From Rhodospirillaceae bacterium (GTDB taxonomy: Bacteria; Pseudomonadota; Alphaproteobacteria; GCA-2731375): 40,473 nt of DNA. A program made the translations under genes and the position numbers. The stretch covers positions 1-40,473 of the forward strand of contig JABJKS010000099.1 in NCBI GenBank assembly GCA_018660265.1. The letters are read 5' to 3'. The notes under the pieces are model-generated. The model made no database searches. It was not told where the DNA came from and saw only the letters and a list, made by a program, of their open reading frames with translations. Shown here one piece after another: positions 1 to 8,033 of this stretch; the stretch's first letter is position 1, and each line of letters opens with the position of its first letter.

Positions 1-72
1 GTTATCACCGCCGGGGTTCCATTCGGCACCCCAGGGGCAACCAACACATTACGCGTCGCTTGGGTACCTTAG
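1..72 (+). CDS. pyk: Pyruvate kinase, C-terminal end only (partial)
   Basis: The reading frame is open from the first base and ends at TAG 70-72. It encodes 23 residues that include AGVPFGTPGATNTLRVAWV, which matches the extreme C-terminus of proteobacterial pyruvate kinases, where an AGxPxGxPGxTNxLR strand closes the allosteric C domain. Pyruvate kinase converts phosphoenolpyruvate and ADP to pyruvate and ATP in the cytoplasm. The catalytic barrel lies outside the window, so nothing can be said about its activity. The identification rests on this short tail and is a family match by eye. Confidence 0.65.
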   Translation, partial: VITAGVPFGTPGATNTLRVAWVP

Positions 73-73
73 G

Positions 74-223
74 GTGGTCAACAATGAGATCAGCCGGGGA
101 CGATTTCGCTTTACGGCGATGGAGCAGGTTATTTTTGGCTCTCCCGCAGCCGAAACAATCGCCAGGGAGGCAGAACGCCTGTCGGCGGAGCGGGTGGGTA
201 GTTCAACCTCGAAAATGGTCTAA
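74..223 (+). pseudogene. Remnant of iron-containing alcohol dehydrogenase N-terminus
   Basis: A GTG at 74 opens a frame that runs to TAA 221-223 (49 residues). The segment RFRFTAMEQVIFGSPAAE, then a helix ending in RLSAERV, resembles the first strand and helix of iron-containing alcohol dehydrogenases and maleylacetate reductases, which are normally 350-400 residues long. Here the similarity stops after RV, where the family normally continues with its next beta strand. A short unrelated tail (GSSTSKMV) and a stop follow. The frame begins 2 bases after the pyruvate kinase stop and overlaps the end of the convergent ABC ATPase gene by 4 bases. I read it as a deletion remnant. It could instead be a chance small ORF, since the recognised part is only about 35 residues. 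Confidence 0.5.
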
Positions 224-1218
224 TCGTCCGACTGCGCGCGTCTGGTCAAGGCCAGGAAAATATCCTCCAGATCGCCTTCTTCCGTCGTCAGATCGGCGAT
301 GGTCAGATTGGCCTGACGCACGGCGGCCAGAATTTCCTCTATCCCGGTCTCAGATGGCCGATAATGGATCGACAAACGCCGTGGCGGGTGCAGCTGGCAG
401 TTAAATGACGTCAAGCTATCCGGCAATGCCGCCAGATCATCGGCCAGCAGGATCGTCAGTTCCTTACGGTCCAGACGCTCGATCAAGCGATCCGTACTGT
501 CATGGGCGACGAGCTCCCCATGATGAATAATGGCAATGGAATCGCAAAGCTGTTGCGCTTCTTCGAGATAATGGGTCGTCAGCACGACCGTGACCCCTGC
601 CTGGTTCAATTCCCGGATATGGTCCCACAGCTGTTGCCGCAATTCCACATCGACGCCCGCAGTCGGTTCGTCCAGCACCAGAATAGGCGGGCTGTGCACC
701 ATGGCCTTGCCCACCAGGACCCGCCGGCGCATCCCCCCCGACAGGCTGCGCGAGGTGGCATCGGCCTGGGCGCTAAGATGAACTGCCTTAAGGATTTCAT
801 CGGTCCGCCGTTCAGCAGGCGGAACGCCATAAAGGCCGGCCTGAAATTCCAGCAATTCCCGTGGCGTAAAAAAGGCGTCGATGTTTATTTCCTGTGGCAC
901 AACGCCAATGGCGCTGCGGGCCCGGCGGCTGTCCCGGTCAATATCAAAATCCCAGATATGAACGTCGCCGGCAGTCTTGATGACTAAGCCAGCCAGAATA
1001 TTGATGAAGGTGGATTTGCCTGCCCCATTGGGCCCCAACAAGCCGACAATGGCCCCACGGGGAATGTCCAAGTCAACGCCGCGCAGAGCCTCCACCGGTT
1101 TCTTTCTGCCATAGGCCTTGCGCAAGCCACTGGCTCTAATGGCAAGATCGGGCAACAACACTGACCGGGCGGCAGCCTGGGAAAGACGAGGATTTGTGGT
1201 CTTGGAATGCTGTGACAT
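220..1218 (-). CDS. ABC-2 type transporter ATP-binding protein
   Basis: This 332-residue protein is the cytoplasmic ATPase of a type-2 (export) ABC transporter of the drug/polysaccharide exporter kind. Walker A GPNGAGKST is at 62-70, the Q-loop Gln at 109, the signature LSGGM at 159-163, Walker B ILVLDEP at 179-185 and the H-loop His at 216. A C-terminal extension of about 90 residues, including ITxLTTEEGDLEDIF-like sequence, is usual for this subfamily. The partner permease would be expected just downstream on the same strand, but that space holds the alcohol-dehydrogenase remnant and pyk, so the ATPase looks orphaned here. An N-terminal tail of about 25 residues precedes the first beta strand. 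ATG at 1218 was kept as start although the ribosome-binding site is weak. The substrate cannot be predicted. Confidence 0.85.
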   Translation of the reverse strand: MSQHSKTTNPRLSQAAARSVLLPDLAIRASGLRKAYGRKKPVEALRGVDLDIPRGAIVGLLGPNGAGKSTFINILAGLVIKTAGDVHIWDFDIDRDSRRARSAIGVVPQEINIDAFFTPRELLEFQAGLYGVPPAERRTDEILKAVHLSAQADATSRSLSGGMRRRVLVGKAMVHSPPILVLDEPTAGVDVELRQQLWDHIRELNQAGVTVVLTTHYLEEAQQLCDSIAIIHHGELVAHDSTDRLIERLDRKELTILLADDLAALPDSLTSFNCQLHPPRRLSIHYRPSETGIEEILAAVRQANLTIADLTTEEGDLEDIFLALTRRAQSDD

Positions 1219-1267
1219 AGCGCGCCTGTTGATTGTCGGGCCGCAATGGGTATCATCCGCCCTAGGA

Positions 1268-1284
1268 ACGGGTCAATGACCCGT
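1268..1284. promoter_or_regulatory. Perfect 8-bp inverted repeat upstream of the ABC ATPase gene
   Basis: ACGGGTCA and TGACCCGT are separated by a single A, giving a 17-bp near-perfect palindrome that ends about 50 bases upstream of the ABC ATPase start codon. No T-run follows on either side, so a terminator is unlikely. The spacing and symmetry suit a dimeric repressor operator in the ATPase promoter. No regulator is adjacent, so the cognate protein is unknown. Confidence 0.4.
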
Positions 1285-1307
1285 GAAATTGATATTTGTA
1301 TAAGCGC

Positions 1308-1422
1308 AATTTGCTATTCGTTGGTTTTGCCCCACCGCCTATTTGGTGCGATCCAATTGATCGGTTGAATTGCTCTTTTCCTAAAAGTCCAAGTGTCTGG
1401 GCATGTTTAATGTGAACATGCC
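1308..1422. repeat. Paired-hairpin intergenic repeat, copy A
   Basis: This non-coding block ends in a clear hairpin (GGCATGTT 1400-1407, 7-nt loop, AACATGCC 1415-1422). It is preceded by a weaker outer stem made from CAATT near 1308 and AATTGCTCT at about 1368-1376. It aligns with the block at 10451-10559 over a shared core (GCGATCC, then TGAT.GG, AATTGCTCT, TTC.TAA.AGTC), followed in both by a second hairpin starting near GCAT. The two copies are diverged but share the same two-stem plan. It lies between the divergent ABC and zinc-finger genes. Confidence 0.5.
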
Positions 1423-1450
1423 GTAATGAAATATACGAACGGAAAATACT

Positions 1451-1633
1451 ATGACCAGCGATGTGCGGGACGCGCCGGAAACTGTTGAAATTGACCAAAC
1501 CACGGCCCGCTGTGACGGCGGCGGCGCATTGGGTCATCCTGCGGTCTATTTGAATATGGGCAGCAAAGGCTGGGTCGAATGCCCCTATTGCGACCGAAAA
1601 TTCGTTCTCAAGGAAGGCGCGGGGGGGCACTGA
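1451..1633 (+). CDS. Small zf-CHCC zinc-finger protein
   Basis: This 60-residue protein carries the CHCC zinc-finger signature: Cys21, His29 in GHPAVYL, then Cys44 and Cys47 in ECPYCDRKFVL. The fold is that of the C-terminal part of the mitochondrial complex I accessory subunit NDUFS6. Stand-alone bacterial versions of about 60-80 residues are widespread in alphaproteobacteria, where their role is not firmly established. The whole protein is the zinc domain plus a roughly 20-residue acidic leader. It is transcribed divergently from the ABC ATPase and converges on the receiver-domain gene. The start at 1451 is the only ATG that gives this protein, and its Shine-Dalgarno is weak. Confidence 0.85.
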   Translation: MTSDVRDAPETVEIDQTTARCDGGGALGHPAVYLNMGSKGWVECPYCDRKFVLKEGAGGH

Positions 1634-1670
1634 TTTTTCCGACAAGGCGCGATAACCTAGCGTTTGGGAT

Positions 1671-2177
1671 CTACTCGCTTTTGCGCCGGCTCGGGCCGGT
1701 ATAGGAATTGTCCGGCACCCGGCGTCTGTCGGGGCCAACATATCGGTACACGGTTACCTGCTTCATAGGGAAATCGCACAAATGTTGCGCTAATTCGCGC
1801 AGAGCCGTGGCTGAAATTGGCTTCACCATCACATGATCCACGCCCGACTTAACAAGGCTGCGCACACGATCGGGGCTGCTTTCCGACAACAGACAAATGA
1901 TCGGGATACCTTTGCGTGGTGTCTTGACCGGATCGCGTAACGCCTGCAACAGGTCCGTCGTTTCAAAATCCGAGGTGCCAATATCAGCGATTACCACATC
2001 GGCGGGAAACTCCTGTAAGGCCGCCAGCGCATCAACGGCTTTTTGGGTTGTCCGAATATTAAGGACAGCTTCAAGCGCAATGCGGTCCGTCGTTGAAACC
2101 CGAAGCAAAAGTGCGTTAAGGGGCGAGGCGTCCAATTTAGACGAAATATCCGGCGATGGTACGGGTGCTTCGGGCAA
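1671..2177 (-). CDS. Degenerate receiver-domain protein with GPDRR tail
   Basis: This 168-residue protein has a CheY-like receiver fold at about residues 20-138. Asp65 in VVIADIG is in the phospho-acceptor position, Ser98 or Ser100 is in the switch region and Lys119 is in MVKPIS. The acidic pair that normally binds Mg2+ after beta-1 is missing: the strand ALLLRVSTTDR has no DD or DE. Phosphorylation may therefore be weak or absent. The C-terminus holds two copies of a short motif, YVGPDRRR (146-153) and YTGPSRRK (159-166), a tail seen on many alphaproteobacterial single-domain regulators. There is no DNA-binding output domain, so it probably acts by protein contact. It converges on the zinc-finger gene and diverges from the MFS gene. 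Confidence 0.75.
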   Translation of the reverse strand: MPEAPVPSPDISSKLDASPLNALLLRVSTTDRIALEAVLNIRTTQKAVDALAALQEFPADVVIADIGTSDFETTDLLQALRDPVKTPRKGIPIICLLSESSPDRVRSLVKSGVDHVMVKPISATALRELAQHLCDFPMKQVTVYRYVGPDRRRVPDNSYTGPSRRKSE

Positions 2178-2300
2178 GGGTAGATTCCATTAAGAGAAAT
2201 TGGATGCCGACTAATCTATCTTGGACGCGCAGAATAAACAAAGGCAGCCCGCCTTCAAAGCAACAGTGACAGCGACCCTTAAAACAGTTAGTACAATGCC

Positions 2301-3647
2301 ATGACGACAACTACAAGCAACGGTGCCGGGGCGGGCGAAGATGATGCGGTCCCTGCGCAAGGTGAAAGTGTGGACCGGCAAGTCATTGGCCTGGTCGGCG
2401 GCGCGCATTTCCTAAGCCATTATCTGATTTTCCTGCTGCCGCCCATTTTACCCCTGATGAAGGCCGATTTTGCCGTAAGTTACGCCGCCCTTGGCCTGAT
2501 CATTACGATTTTCAACATATCCTCCGGCTTGACCCACGTCCCCATGGGTTTTTTGGTCGATCGGTTTGGTGCCCGGCGCTTGCTGATTTATGGCGTCGCC
2601 GTATCGACCATCGTCTATGTCTCCATGGGCGCAATTGGAACCTATGGTGCCATTTTGGCTTTGGCCGTGGTGGCGGGCGTCGCCAACAGTGTCTATCACC
2701 CGGCGGACTATGCCTTATTGTCAGCCTCTATCTCGCACAAACGCATCGGACGAGCGTTCTCGCTACATACCTTTGCCGGTTTCGCGGGCGGCGCTGTAGC
2801 CCCCCTGGTGATGGCCTATGCCGCCCTGCAATGGGGCTGGCGCACAGGTCTTATGCTGACAGGTATTATCGGCATCGCCGTTTTACTGTCATTGGTGTTC
2901 GGGCGGCGATATCTCTCGGACAGCAGGTCACAGCCGGCGACGGCCCAAAAAGCGCCTATGGAAGCGCCCCCGAAAGCGCGCGCGGACGCGAACGATAGCC
3001 AAGACATCAGCCGGAAAACCACGCAAAGCGCCGAAAAGTCAGAGAAAAGCGGCATGGCATTATTACTGTCCATGCCAATTCTGATGTGTTTTCTATTTTT
3101 CGTCATGCTGTCCATGTCCCAGGGCGGGTTGTCTACTTTTGCCGTGGCCGCCTTTGTCTCGATCCAGGACATCTCCCTCAGGGGGGCGCAGATGGCGCTA
3201 ACAGCATTCCTGGTCGGCAGCGCGGTGGGCGTCTTGATCGGTGGGCAGATCGCGGACCGTACCCGGCATCATGAATGGGTTGCGGTCAGCGGCTTTCTGA
3301 CCACCGCCGTGGTGGTTTTTTTGGTGGGTAACATCATGCTTTCGGCGGGCTGGATCATTGCGGCCATGGCCCTGGCGGGTTTGAATTTCGGGGCCATCAT
3401 GCCGTCGCGGGATATGCTGGTGCGGGCCGTGACGCCGGAAGGCTCCATGGGCAAGGTATTCGGCTTTGTCTCCACCGGGCTTAACCTGGGCGGTGCCATT
3501 ACACCGGTATTTTTCGGCTGGTTGATGGACCAGGGGGAACCGCGGTTGCTGTTCTGGTTCGCGCCCATATTTATGCTGCTGGCGACTGTTACCGTCCTGG
3601 CCGCGCGCTGGGCCCGGCCGAATGTTGAAGCCCCCCTTAAAGTATGA
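2301..3647 (+). CDS. MFS transporter (fosmidomycin-resistance-like)
   Basis: This 448-residue inner-membrane protein has the twelve hydrophobic segments of the major facilitator superfamily in two six-helix halves. They are joined by a long charged linker at about residues 210-250 that is rich in Ala, Lys and Ser. The loop between helices 2 and 3 carries the MFS motif A variant GFLVDRFGARR. The first helices (GGAHFLSHYLIFLLPPILPLM) resemble the Fsr group of drug exporters, but the substrate is not predictable. The gene overlaps the longest possible surA frame and lies where many alphaproteobacteria have lptD ahead of surA-pdxA-rsmA. The 2301 ATG follows a poor ribosome-binding site. Confidence 0.8.
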   Translation: MTTTTSNGAGAGEDDAVPAQGESVDRQVIGLVGGAHFLSHYLIFLLPPILPLMKADFAVSYAALGLIITIFNISSGLTHVPMGFLVDRFGARRLLIYGVAVSTIVYVSMGAIGTYGAILALAVVAGVANSVYHPADYALLSASISHKRIGRAFSLHTFAGFAGGAVAPLVMAYAALQWGWRTGLMLTGIIGIAVLLSLVFGRRYLSDSRSQPATAQKAPMEAPPKARADANDSQDISRKTTQSAEKSEKSGMALLLSMPILMCFLFFVMLSMSQGGLSTFAVAAFVSIQDISLRGAQMALTAFLVGSAVGVLIGGQIADRTRHHEWVAVSGFLTTAVVVFLVGNIMLSAGWIIAAMALAGLNFGAIMPSRDMLVRAVTPEGSMGKVFGFVSTGLNLGGAITPVFFGWLMDQGEPRLLFWFAPIFMLLATVTVLAARWARPNVEAPLKV

Positions 3648-3762
3648 GAAACAGCACATTTGGGCTATACTGCATCGCAAGCTGTTAGGCCTGTTGACGA
3701 TGTATACGGGCTGTAAACAAGTTGATGACCATGAACAGATTTCGCCGGGGGACGTTCGCCGG

Positions 3763-5088
3763 ATGGTGCCGCAATTGAAACAAGTAAGATCGATCAAGCC
3801 GCGCATGACCTCGGCCTTCCGAGGGCACGCTGTTGTGACCCTGGCGCTGGCCGCCTGCATTGGTGCCATATGTCTGAGCAGCACGCCGTCGCGGGCCCAG
3901 GATGTCCAGCGTATTGCGGCTATCGTCAATGACGAAGTGATCTCGCGCTTTGATGTGGAACAGCGGATGCGCCTTGTCATCTCCACTTCCAATCTGACGG
4001 ATTCAAAGAAACTGCGCCGCCGCCTGCGCCAGCAGATTTTGCGCAGTCTGGTGGATGAAAGCCTGCAATTGCAAGCTGCCAAGCGCCATTCTATCCGGGT
4101 CAATAAATCGGATATAAAGCGGGCCTACCAATTTATTGAACAGCAGAACAAGGTCCCGTCGGGGGGGTTAATTCGCTTTCTGAAAGCTAAAAAAATCCCT
4201 GTTTCAGCTCTCGAATCACAGATTAATGCGGAAATTTCCTGGTCCAAACTGATCCGCCGCCGGTTGAGCCGCAATGTGCAGATCGGTGAAGAGGAAATTA
4301 ACGAGGTTTTGGCCAGGCTGAAAGCCAGTGCAGGACAGTCGGAGCATAAGGTATCCGAAATATTCCTGCCCATAGACACGCCGGAGCAGGAAGAAGAGGT
4401 CCGCCGCGCCTCAATTGGGCTACTAAAGCAATTGCGGGATGGGGCCTCGTTTGCCGCCATGGCCCGGCAGTTCAGTCGAGGTGCCACGGCGGCACAGGGC
4501 GGCGCGGTTGGCTGGGTAAAGCCTGGGCAATTGGATACCGGCCTGGATCTGGCCATCATAAAGCTTGATGCCAAGGCCATCTCGGAGCCGATACAAACGG
4601 TCGGTGGTTATTACCTGATATATCTTCATGAACGGCGGAAGATTACGCCGGGCAGTCGGGGCAGCGTGAAGCTGGGTCTAAAACAAATCCTTCTGCCCCT
4701 CGGCAAGAACGCTGGCGACGCGGATTATCGCGCGAAGATGCAATTGGCCGCCACAGTCGCCGAAAGCGTCCAAGGCTGTGACGGGGTGGAGGGTGTTGCA
4801 AAGGAACTGCAAAGTAACGCTGCCAACGATTTGGGCACCGTGGCATTGAAGGACCTGCCGGGGCCCATTGCCGCCGCCGTGAAGGATGTGGCGGTAGGCC
4901 GTTTCGGCGCGCCAATTAGGGGCAAGGGTGCGGTGATGTTGTTGATGGTTTGCTCGCGGGAGGAAACCAAGGGCAAAGGCCCCGACCGGGAAAGCATCTC
5001 CAACACCCTGGCCCGTCAGCGCCTGGCCATGCTGGCGCAAAGATATTTGCGGGACTTGCGGCGATCGGCGGTCGTGGAACTGCGCTGA
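3763..5088 (+). CDS. surA: Periplasmic peptidyl-prolyl isomerase / chaperone SurA
   Basis: This protein escorts unfolded outer-membrane proteins through the periplasm. A signal peptide with a basic n-region and the core VVTLALAACIGAICLSS ends at SRAQ, and is followed by IAAIVNDEVISRFDVEQR, the typical start of the SurA N-domain. A parvulin domain follows (SEIFLPI... GGAVGWVKPGQL... VGGYYLIYLHERR). A second, degenerate isomerase-like region then runs to the C-terminus. The frame is open back to 3622, inside the MFS gene. ATG 3763 is preferred because GGGGGA lies about 11 bases upstream and the signal peptide fits; ATG 3805 is an alternative. The stop overlaps the pdxA start (TGATG), which shows translational coupling. 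Confidence 0.88.
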   Translation: MVPQLKQVRSIKPRMTSAFRGHAVVTLALAACIGAICLSSTPSRAQDVQRIAAIVNDEVISRFDVEQRMRLVISTSNLTDSKKLRRRLRQQILRSLVDESLQLQAAKRHSIRVNKSDIKRAYQFIEQQNKVPSGGLIRFLKAKKIPVSALESQINAEISWSKLIRRRLSRNVQIGEEEINEVLARLKASAGQSEHKVSEIFLPIDTPEQEEEVRRASIGLLKQLRDGASFAAMARQFSRGATAAQGGAVGWVKPGQLDTGLDLAIIKLDAKAISEPIQTVGGYYLIYLHERRKITPGSRGSVKLGLKQILLPLGKNAGDADYRAKMQLAATVAESVQGCDGVEGVAKELQSNAANDLGTVALKDLPGPIAAAVKDVAVGRFGAPIRGKGAVMLLMVCSREETKGKGPDRESISNTLARQRLAMLAQRYLRDLRRSAVVELR

Positions 5089-6197
5089 TGTCCGAAATGG
5101 CTCCGCCAGAAACGGCCCCACGTCTATCGGCCCCAATTGCCATGACCATGGGGGAGCCGGCGGGCATTGGTGTTGAAATATCCCTGAAAACCTGGAACCG
5201 GCGGGCCAATTACGATCTACCCCCCTTTTATTTGATTGCTGATCCCGACCATGTACGCGCGACGGCGGCGCATATGGCAGCAATCAGTCGCTTGAAGTCT
5301 CCCAAGGCGACCCCGGTGATCGAAATTGCCGACCCGGGCGAAGCGACCGCCCATTTCGAAAGTGGTTTGCCCGTTCTGCCCCAACCATTGTCGGAGACCG
5401 CCGTGCCGGGCAAGTTGAACAAGGCCAATGCCGGTGCCGTGATCAACGCCATCGAGACCGCTGTCCGCCATGTTCAAACGGGCCGGGCCGCCGCCGTGGT
5501 AACCAACCCGATCCAGAAATCGATCCTGCATGCGGCGGGCTTTGAGCATCCCGGCCACACGGAATTTTTGGCCACCCTATGCGGCGGGCAGACCCCGGTG
5601 ATGATGCTAAGCTGTCCCGGCTTGAAAGTCGTGCCCGTGACCATTCATCTGCCCCTGAAAGACGCGGTCGCCAGCCTGACCACCGAGTTGATCGTGGAAC
5701 GCGCCACAATCACGGCGGAGGCTCTGGACCGGGACCTGGGCTTTTCCCCGCCACGCCTGGCCATTGCCGGCTTGAACCCCCATGCGGGTGAAGCGGGCGA
5801 TCTGGGCAATGCCGAAATGGAGATCATCCAGCCGGCAATCGATCAGCTGCGCGCCAAGGGCATCCAGGTGACGGGCCCCATGGCATCGGATTCCATGTTT
5901 CACGCGGCCGCACGGTCCAACTACGACGTCGCCATCTGCATGTATCACGACCAGGCCCTGATCCCGGTAAAGGCGTTGGGTTTTGAATATGGCATCAATC
6001 TCACCCTCGGCCTGCCGATTATCCGCACTTCGCCCGACCATGGCACCGCCCTGGATATTGCCGGGCGGGGGCAGGCCAATTCATTGAGCCTGACATCAGC
6101 CGTCGCCTATGCCGGCCTGATCGCCCGCCATCGCGGCCTGGTAACGGTGTCGGCACAGGAAGCAGCAAACGATTTGGGCGCAAAACGTGGCCGATGA
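5088..6197 (+). CDS. pdxA: 4-hydroxythreonine-4-phosphate dehydrogenase
   Basis: PdxA oxidises 4-phosphohydroxy-L-threonine with NAD+ to a product that decarboxylates to 3-amino-2-oxopropyl phosphate, a precursor of pyridoxine 5'-phosphate (DXP-dependent vitamin B6 route). The 369-residue length is normal. Visible signatures are MTMGEPAGIGVE near the N-terminus, HPGHTEFLA with a metal-binding His, GLNPHAGE, MYHDQALIPVK and the C-terminal RTSPDHGTALDIAG. The start is the ATG overlapping the surA stop by one base; the frame is open further upstream inside surA, but that part has no PdxA similarity. The end overlaps rsmA by 11 bases. Order and coupling match the conserved surA-pdxA-rsmA run. Confidence 0.95.
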   Translation: MSEMAPPETAPRLSAPIAMTMGEPAGIGVEISLKTWNRRANYDLPPFYLIADPDHVRATAAHMAAISRLKSPKATPVIEIADPGEATAHFESGLPVLPQPLSETAVPGKLNKANAGAVINAIETAVRHVQTGRAAAVVTNPIQKSILHAAGFEHPGHTEFLATLCGGQTPVMMLSCPGLKVVPVTIHLPLKDAVASLTTELIVERATITAEALDRDLGFSPPRLAIAGLNPHAGEAGDLGNAEMEIIQPAIDQLRAKGIQVTGPMASDSMFHAAARSNYDVAICMYHDQALIPVKALGFEYGINLTLGLPIIRTSPDHGTALDIAGRGQANSLSLTSAVAYAGLIARHRGLVTVSAQEAANDLGAKRGR

Positions 6198-7053
6198 CGC
6201 TGCTGATGACGCGGCTAATGGCTCTGCGGCTTTCCTGGAAGACCTGCCGCCCCTGCGAGATGTTTTAGCGGCCCACGAGATCCGCGCGACGAAAACCCTG
6301 GGACAGAATTTTCTGCTTGATCTGAACCTGACCCGCAAGATTGCCCGCGCCGGCGGATCCATCATGGGCAAAACCGTCCTGGAAATCGGTGCGGGGCCCG
6401 GCGGATTGACCCGGGCTCTGTTAGCAGAGGGCGCGGGCCATGTGGTCGCCATAGAGCGCGACCGACGCTGTTTGGCCGCCTTGGAGGAATTGGCCGCCGT
6501 AGTGCCCGGCCGCCTGACCTTGGTGGAAGGCGATGCGTTGGAGGTCGATGAATATGCCCTGACGCCCCGGCCCAGCCGGATCGTCGCCAATTTGCCTTAC
6601 AACATTTCCACGCCCTTGTTGTTCAAATGGCTGGATCGCCTGGATTTGTTCGAGAGCATGACGTTGATGTTCCAAAAAGAGGTCGCCCAGCGGATCATTG
6701 CACCGCCTGGCGGCAAAACCTATGGCCGCCTGTCCGTCATGGTGCAGTGGCGTTGCGCGGCCACAGCCCTGTTCGACCTGCCCCCGCGCGCCTTTACCCC
6801 GGCCCCAAAGGTGACCTCCACCGTGATCGGGCTGACACCGTTGGTTGAACCCCGGGCCCCAGCCGATGCCGCCATATTGGAGCGGGTGGTCGCCGCCGCC
6901 TTTGGCCAGCGGCGCAAGATGCTGCGCGCCAGTTTGAAGCAAGTCAGCAGTGACCCCCTCGCCTTGTTGGCGGCCGCGGGCCTGGAACCCACCCTGCGGG
7001 CGGAAAACCTCAGCGTCGAGCAATTCTGCGCCCTGGCCCGCGCTGCGACCTGA
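6187..7053 (+). CDS. rsmA: 16S rRNA (adenine1518-N6/adenine1519-N6)-dimethyltransferase
   Basis: RsmA (KsgA) dimethylates two adjacent adenines in the 3' terminal helix of 16S rRNA during small-subunit maturation, using S-adenosylmethionine. This 288-residue protein shows KTLGQNFLLD at 37-45, SAM motif I LEIGAGPGGLTRALL at 65-79, the acidic end of the next strand at Glu90, and the catalytic NLPY at 135-138. The start is GTG 6187, which lies inside pdxA; no ATG gives the KTLGQNF motif, so a GTG start is needed. A 35-residue acidic N-terminal extension precedes the core. It closes the surA-pdxA-rsmA run; the 167 bases that follow hold nothing I recognise. Confidence 0.95.
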   Translation: MADDAADDAANGSAAFLEDLPPLRDVLAAHEIRATKTLGQNFLLDLNLTRKIARAGGSIMGKTVLEIGAGPGGLTRALLAEGAGHVVAIERDRRCLAALEELAAVVPGRLTLVEGDALEVDEYALTPRPSRIVANLPYNISTPLLFKWLDRLDLFESMTLMFQKEVAQRIIAPPGGKTYGRLSVMVQWRCAATALFDLPPRAFTPAPKVTSTVIGLTPLVEPRAPADAAILERVVAAAFGQRRKMLRASLKQVSSDPLALLAAAGLEPTLRAENLSVEQFCALARAAT

Positions 7054-7220
7054 CGTCGCGCCGCTATTGCCGAGGCCGTGACGCAGTTTGAACAATGCTT
7101 GGCAGACTTGGGCAACAGACTGTTTCCCCATCGGCTACTTGTACCGCCTCATCGCGACCCCACATTTTCTATCAACAGACGCTATTTCGCGTGGAATATT
7201 TAGGGGAAAGGAGCACCACT

Positions 7221-7868
7221 ATGGCTTTAACCGGGATCAATCACCTCGCTTTCATCACCCATGACCTTGAGGCGACGATCAGGTTCTACAGGGACTTGTT
7301 GGGTATGACGTTGGAGGCCGGCGTTGGCCATGACGGCTATCGCCATTATTTCTTCCGCGCGGGCGAGGCCCAGGTCGCCTTTTTTGCCTATAACGGTGCG
7401 AAGCCGATGAAAGCGAAATCCCATGGTTCTCCCAGCCGGGAGCCTTTGGGTTTTGACCATGTTTCCATGACCTGTGAGAGCCGGGAAGATCTGTTCGCCG
7501 CCAAGGACCGGTTAGAGGCGGCGGGCTTTGATGTTTCAGGCGCAGTGGATCATGGCACTATGTGGTCGATCTATTTCTTTGACCCCAACAATATCCCGCT
7601 GGAGATTAGCTGGGATATCATGAAGATTACCCAGCCCCCCGCCGTGGCCGACGACCGGCCCCTGGCCATCGTTGCTGAAGGTGCCCTGCCACAGCCCGGT
7701 CATTGGCCGGCGGTGACAAATCCAACCCCGGTGTCTGAAATGACCGCACATCAGGGCAACGGCTTCGAAATGCGCGACGCCGTTTTGTCCGGGAAACGCG
7801 GCGACTATACGGCAGAATACAGCGCCCTCATGACGGGGAACACCAAGACAGCCAATGCTGCGGAATAG
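7221..7868 (+). CDS. VOC family (glyoxalase/extradiol dioxygenase fold) protein
   Basis: This 215-residue protein has one vicinal-oxygen-chelate module pair. His8 (GINHLAF), His80 (GFDHVSM) and Glu128 (PLEISWD) occupy the positions of the usual metal ligands. FYRDLLGM at 22-29 is the typical first-helix motif. The family includes glyoxalases, dioxygenases and resistance proteins, and the substrate cannot be assigned. A tail of about 75 residues after the metal Glu is longer than usual and has no recognised motif. ATG 7221 is chosen over upstream in-frame starts because GGGGAAAGGAG precedes it at good spacing and the fold begins immediately. Confidence 0.85.
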   Translation: MALTGINHLAFITHDLEATIRFYRDLLGMTLEAGVGHDGYRHYFFRAGEAQVAFFAYNGAKPMKAKSHGSPSREPLGFDHVSMTCESREDLFAAKDRLEAAGFDVSGAVDHGTMWSIYFFDPNNIPLEISWDIMKITQPPAVADDRPLAIVAEGALPQPGHWPAVTNPTPVSEMTAHQGNGFEMRDAVLSGKRGDYTAEYSALMTGNTKTANAAE

Positions 7869-8033
7869 GTGACTCCACCGCGCGTCCCCGCTATAACAGG
7901 ATCACTTTCTGAGGCGGTTAGTTGGGGTCGACGTGACAGTATTGATATTGCCGACCGCCGGTGCGTGTTTTAGTGCCGGTGTTTGGATTATTGCCCCACC
8001 ACCCGTACCCGTTATCCATATTTGGTGCAGGCG

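Noticed and set aside
60-404. A 114-codon plus-strand frame at the left edge
   Set aside because: It overlaps the pyruvate kinase tail, the dehydrogenase remnant and the ABC gene in other frames and has no motif.
3198-4103. A 301-codon minus-strand frame opposite the MFS and surA genes
   Set aside because: It lies opposite two recognised genes, has low-complexity Arg-rich content and shows no family motif.
7054-7220. Possible small gene between rsmA and the VOC gene
   Set aside because: No frame with a ribosome-binding site or a motif; the only open frame leads into the VOC gene and has a better start at 7221.
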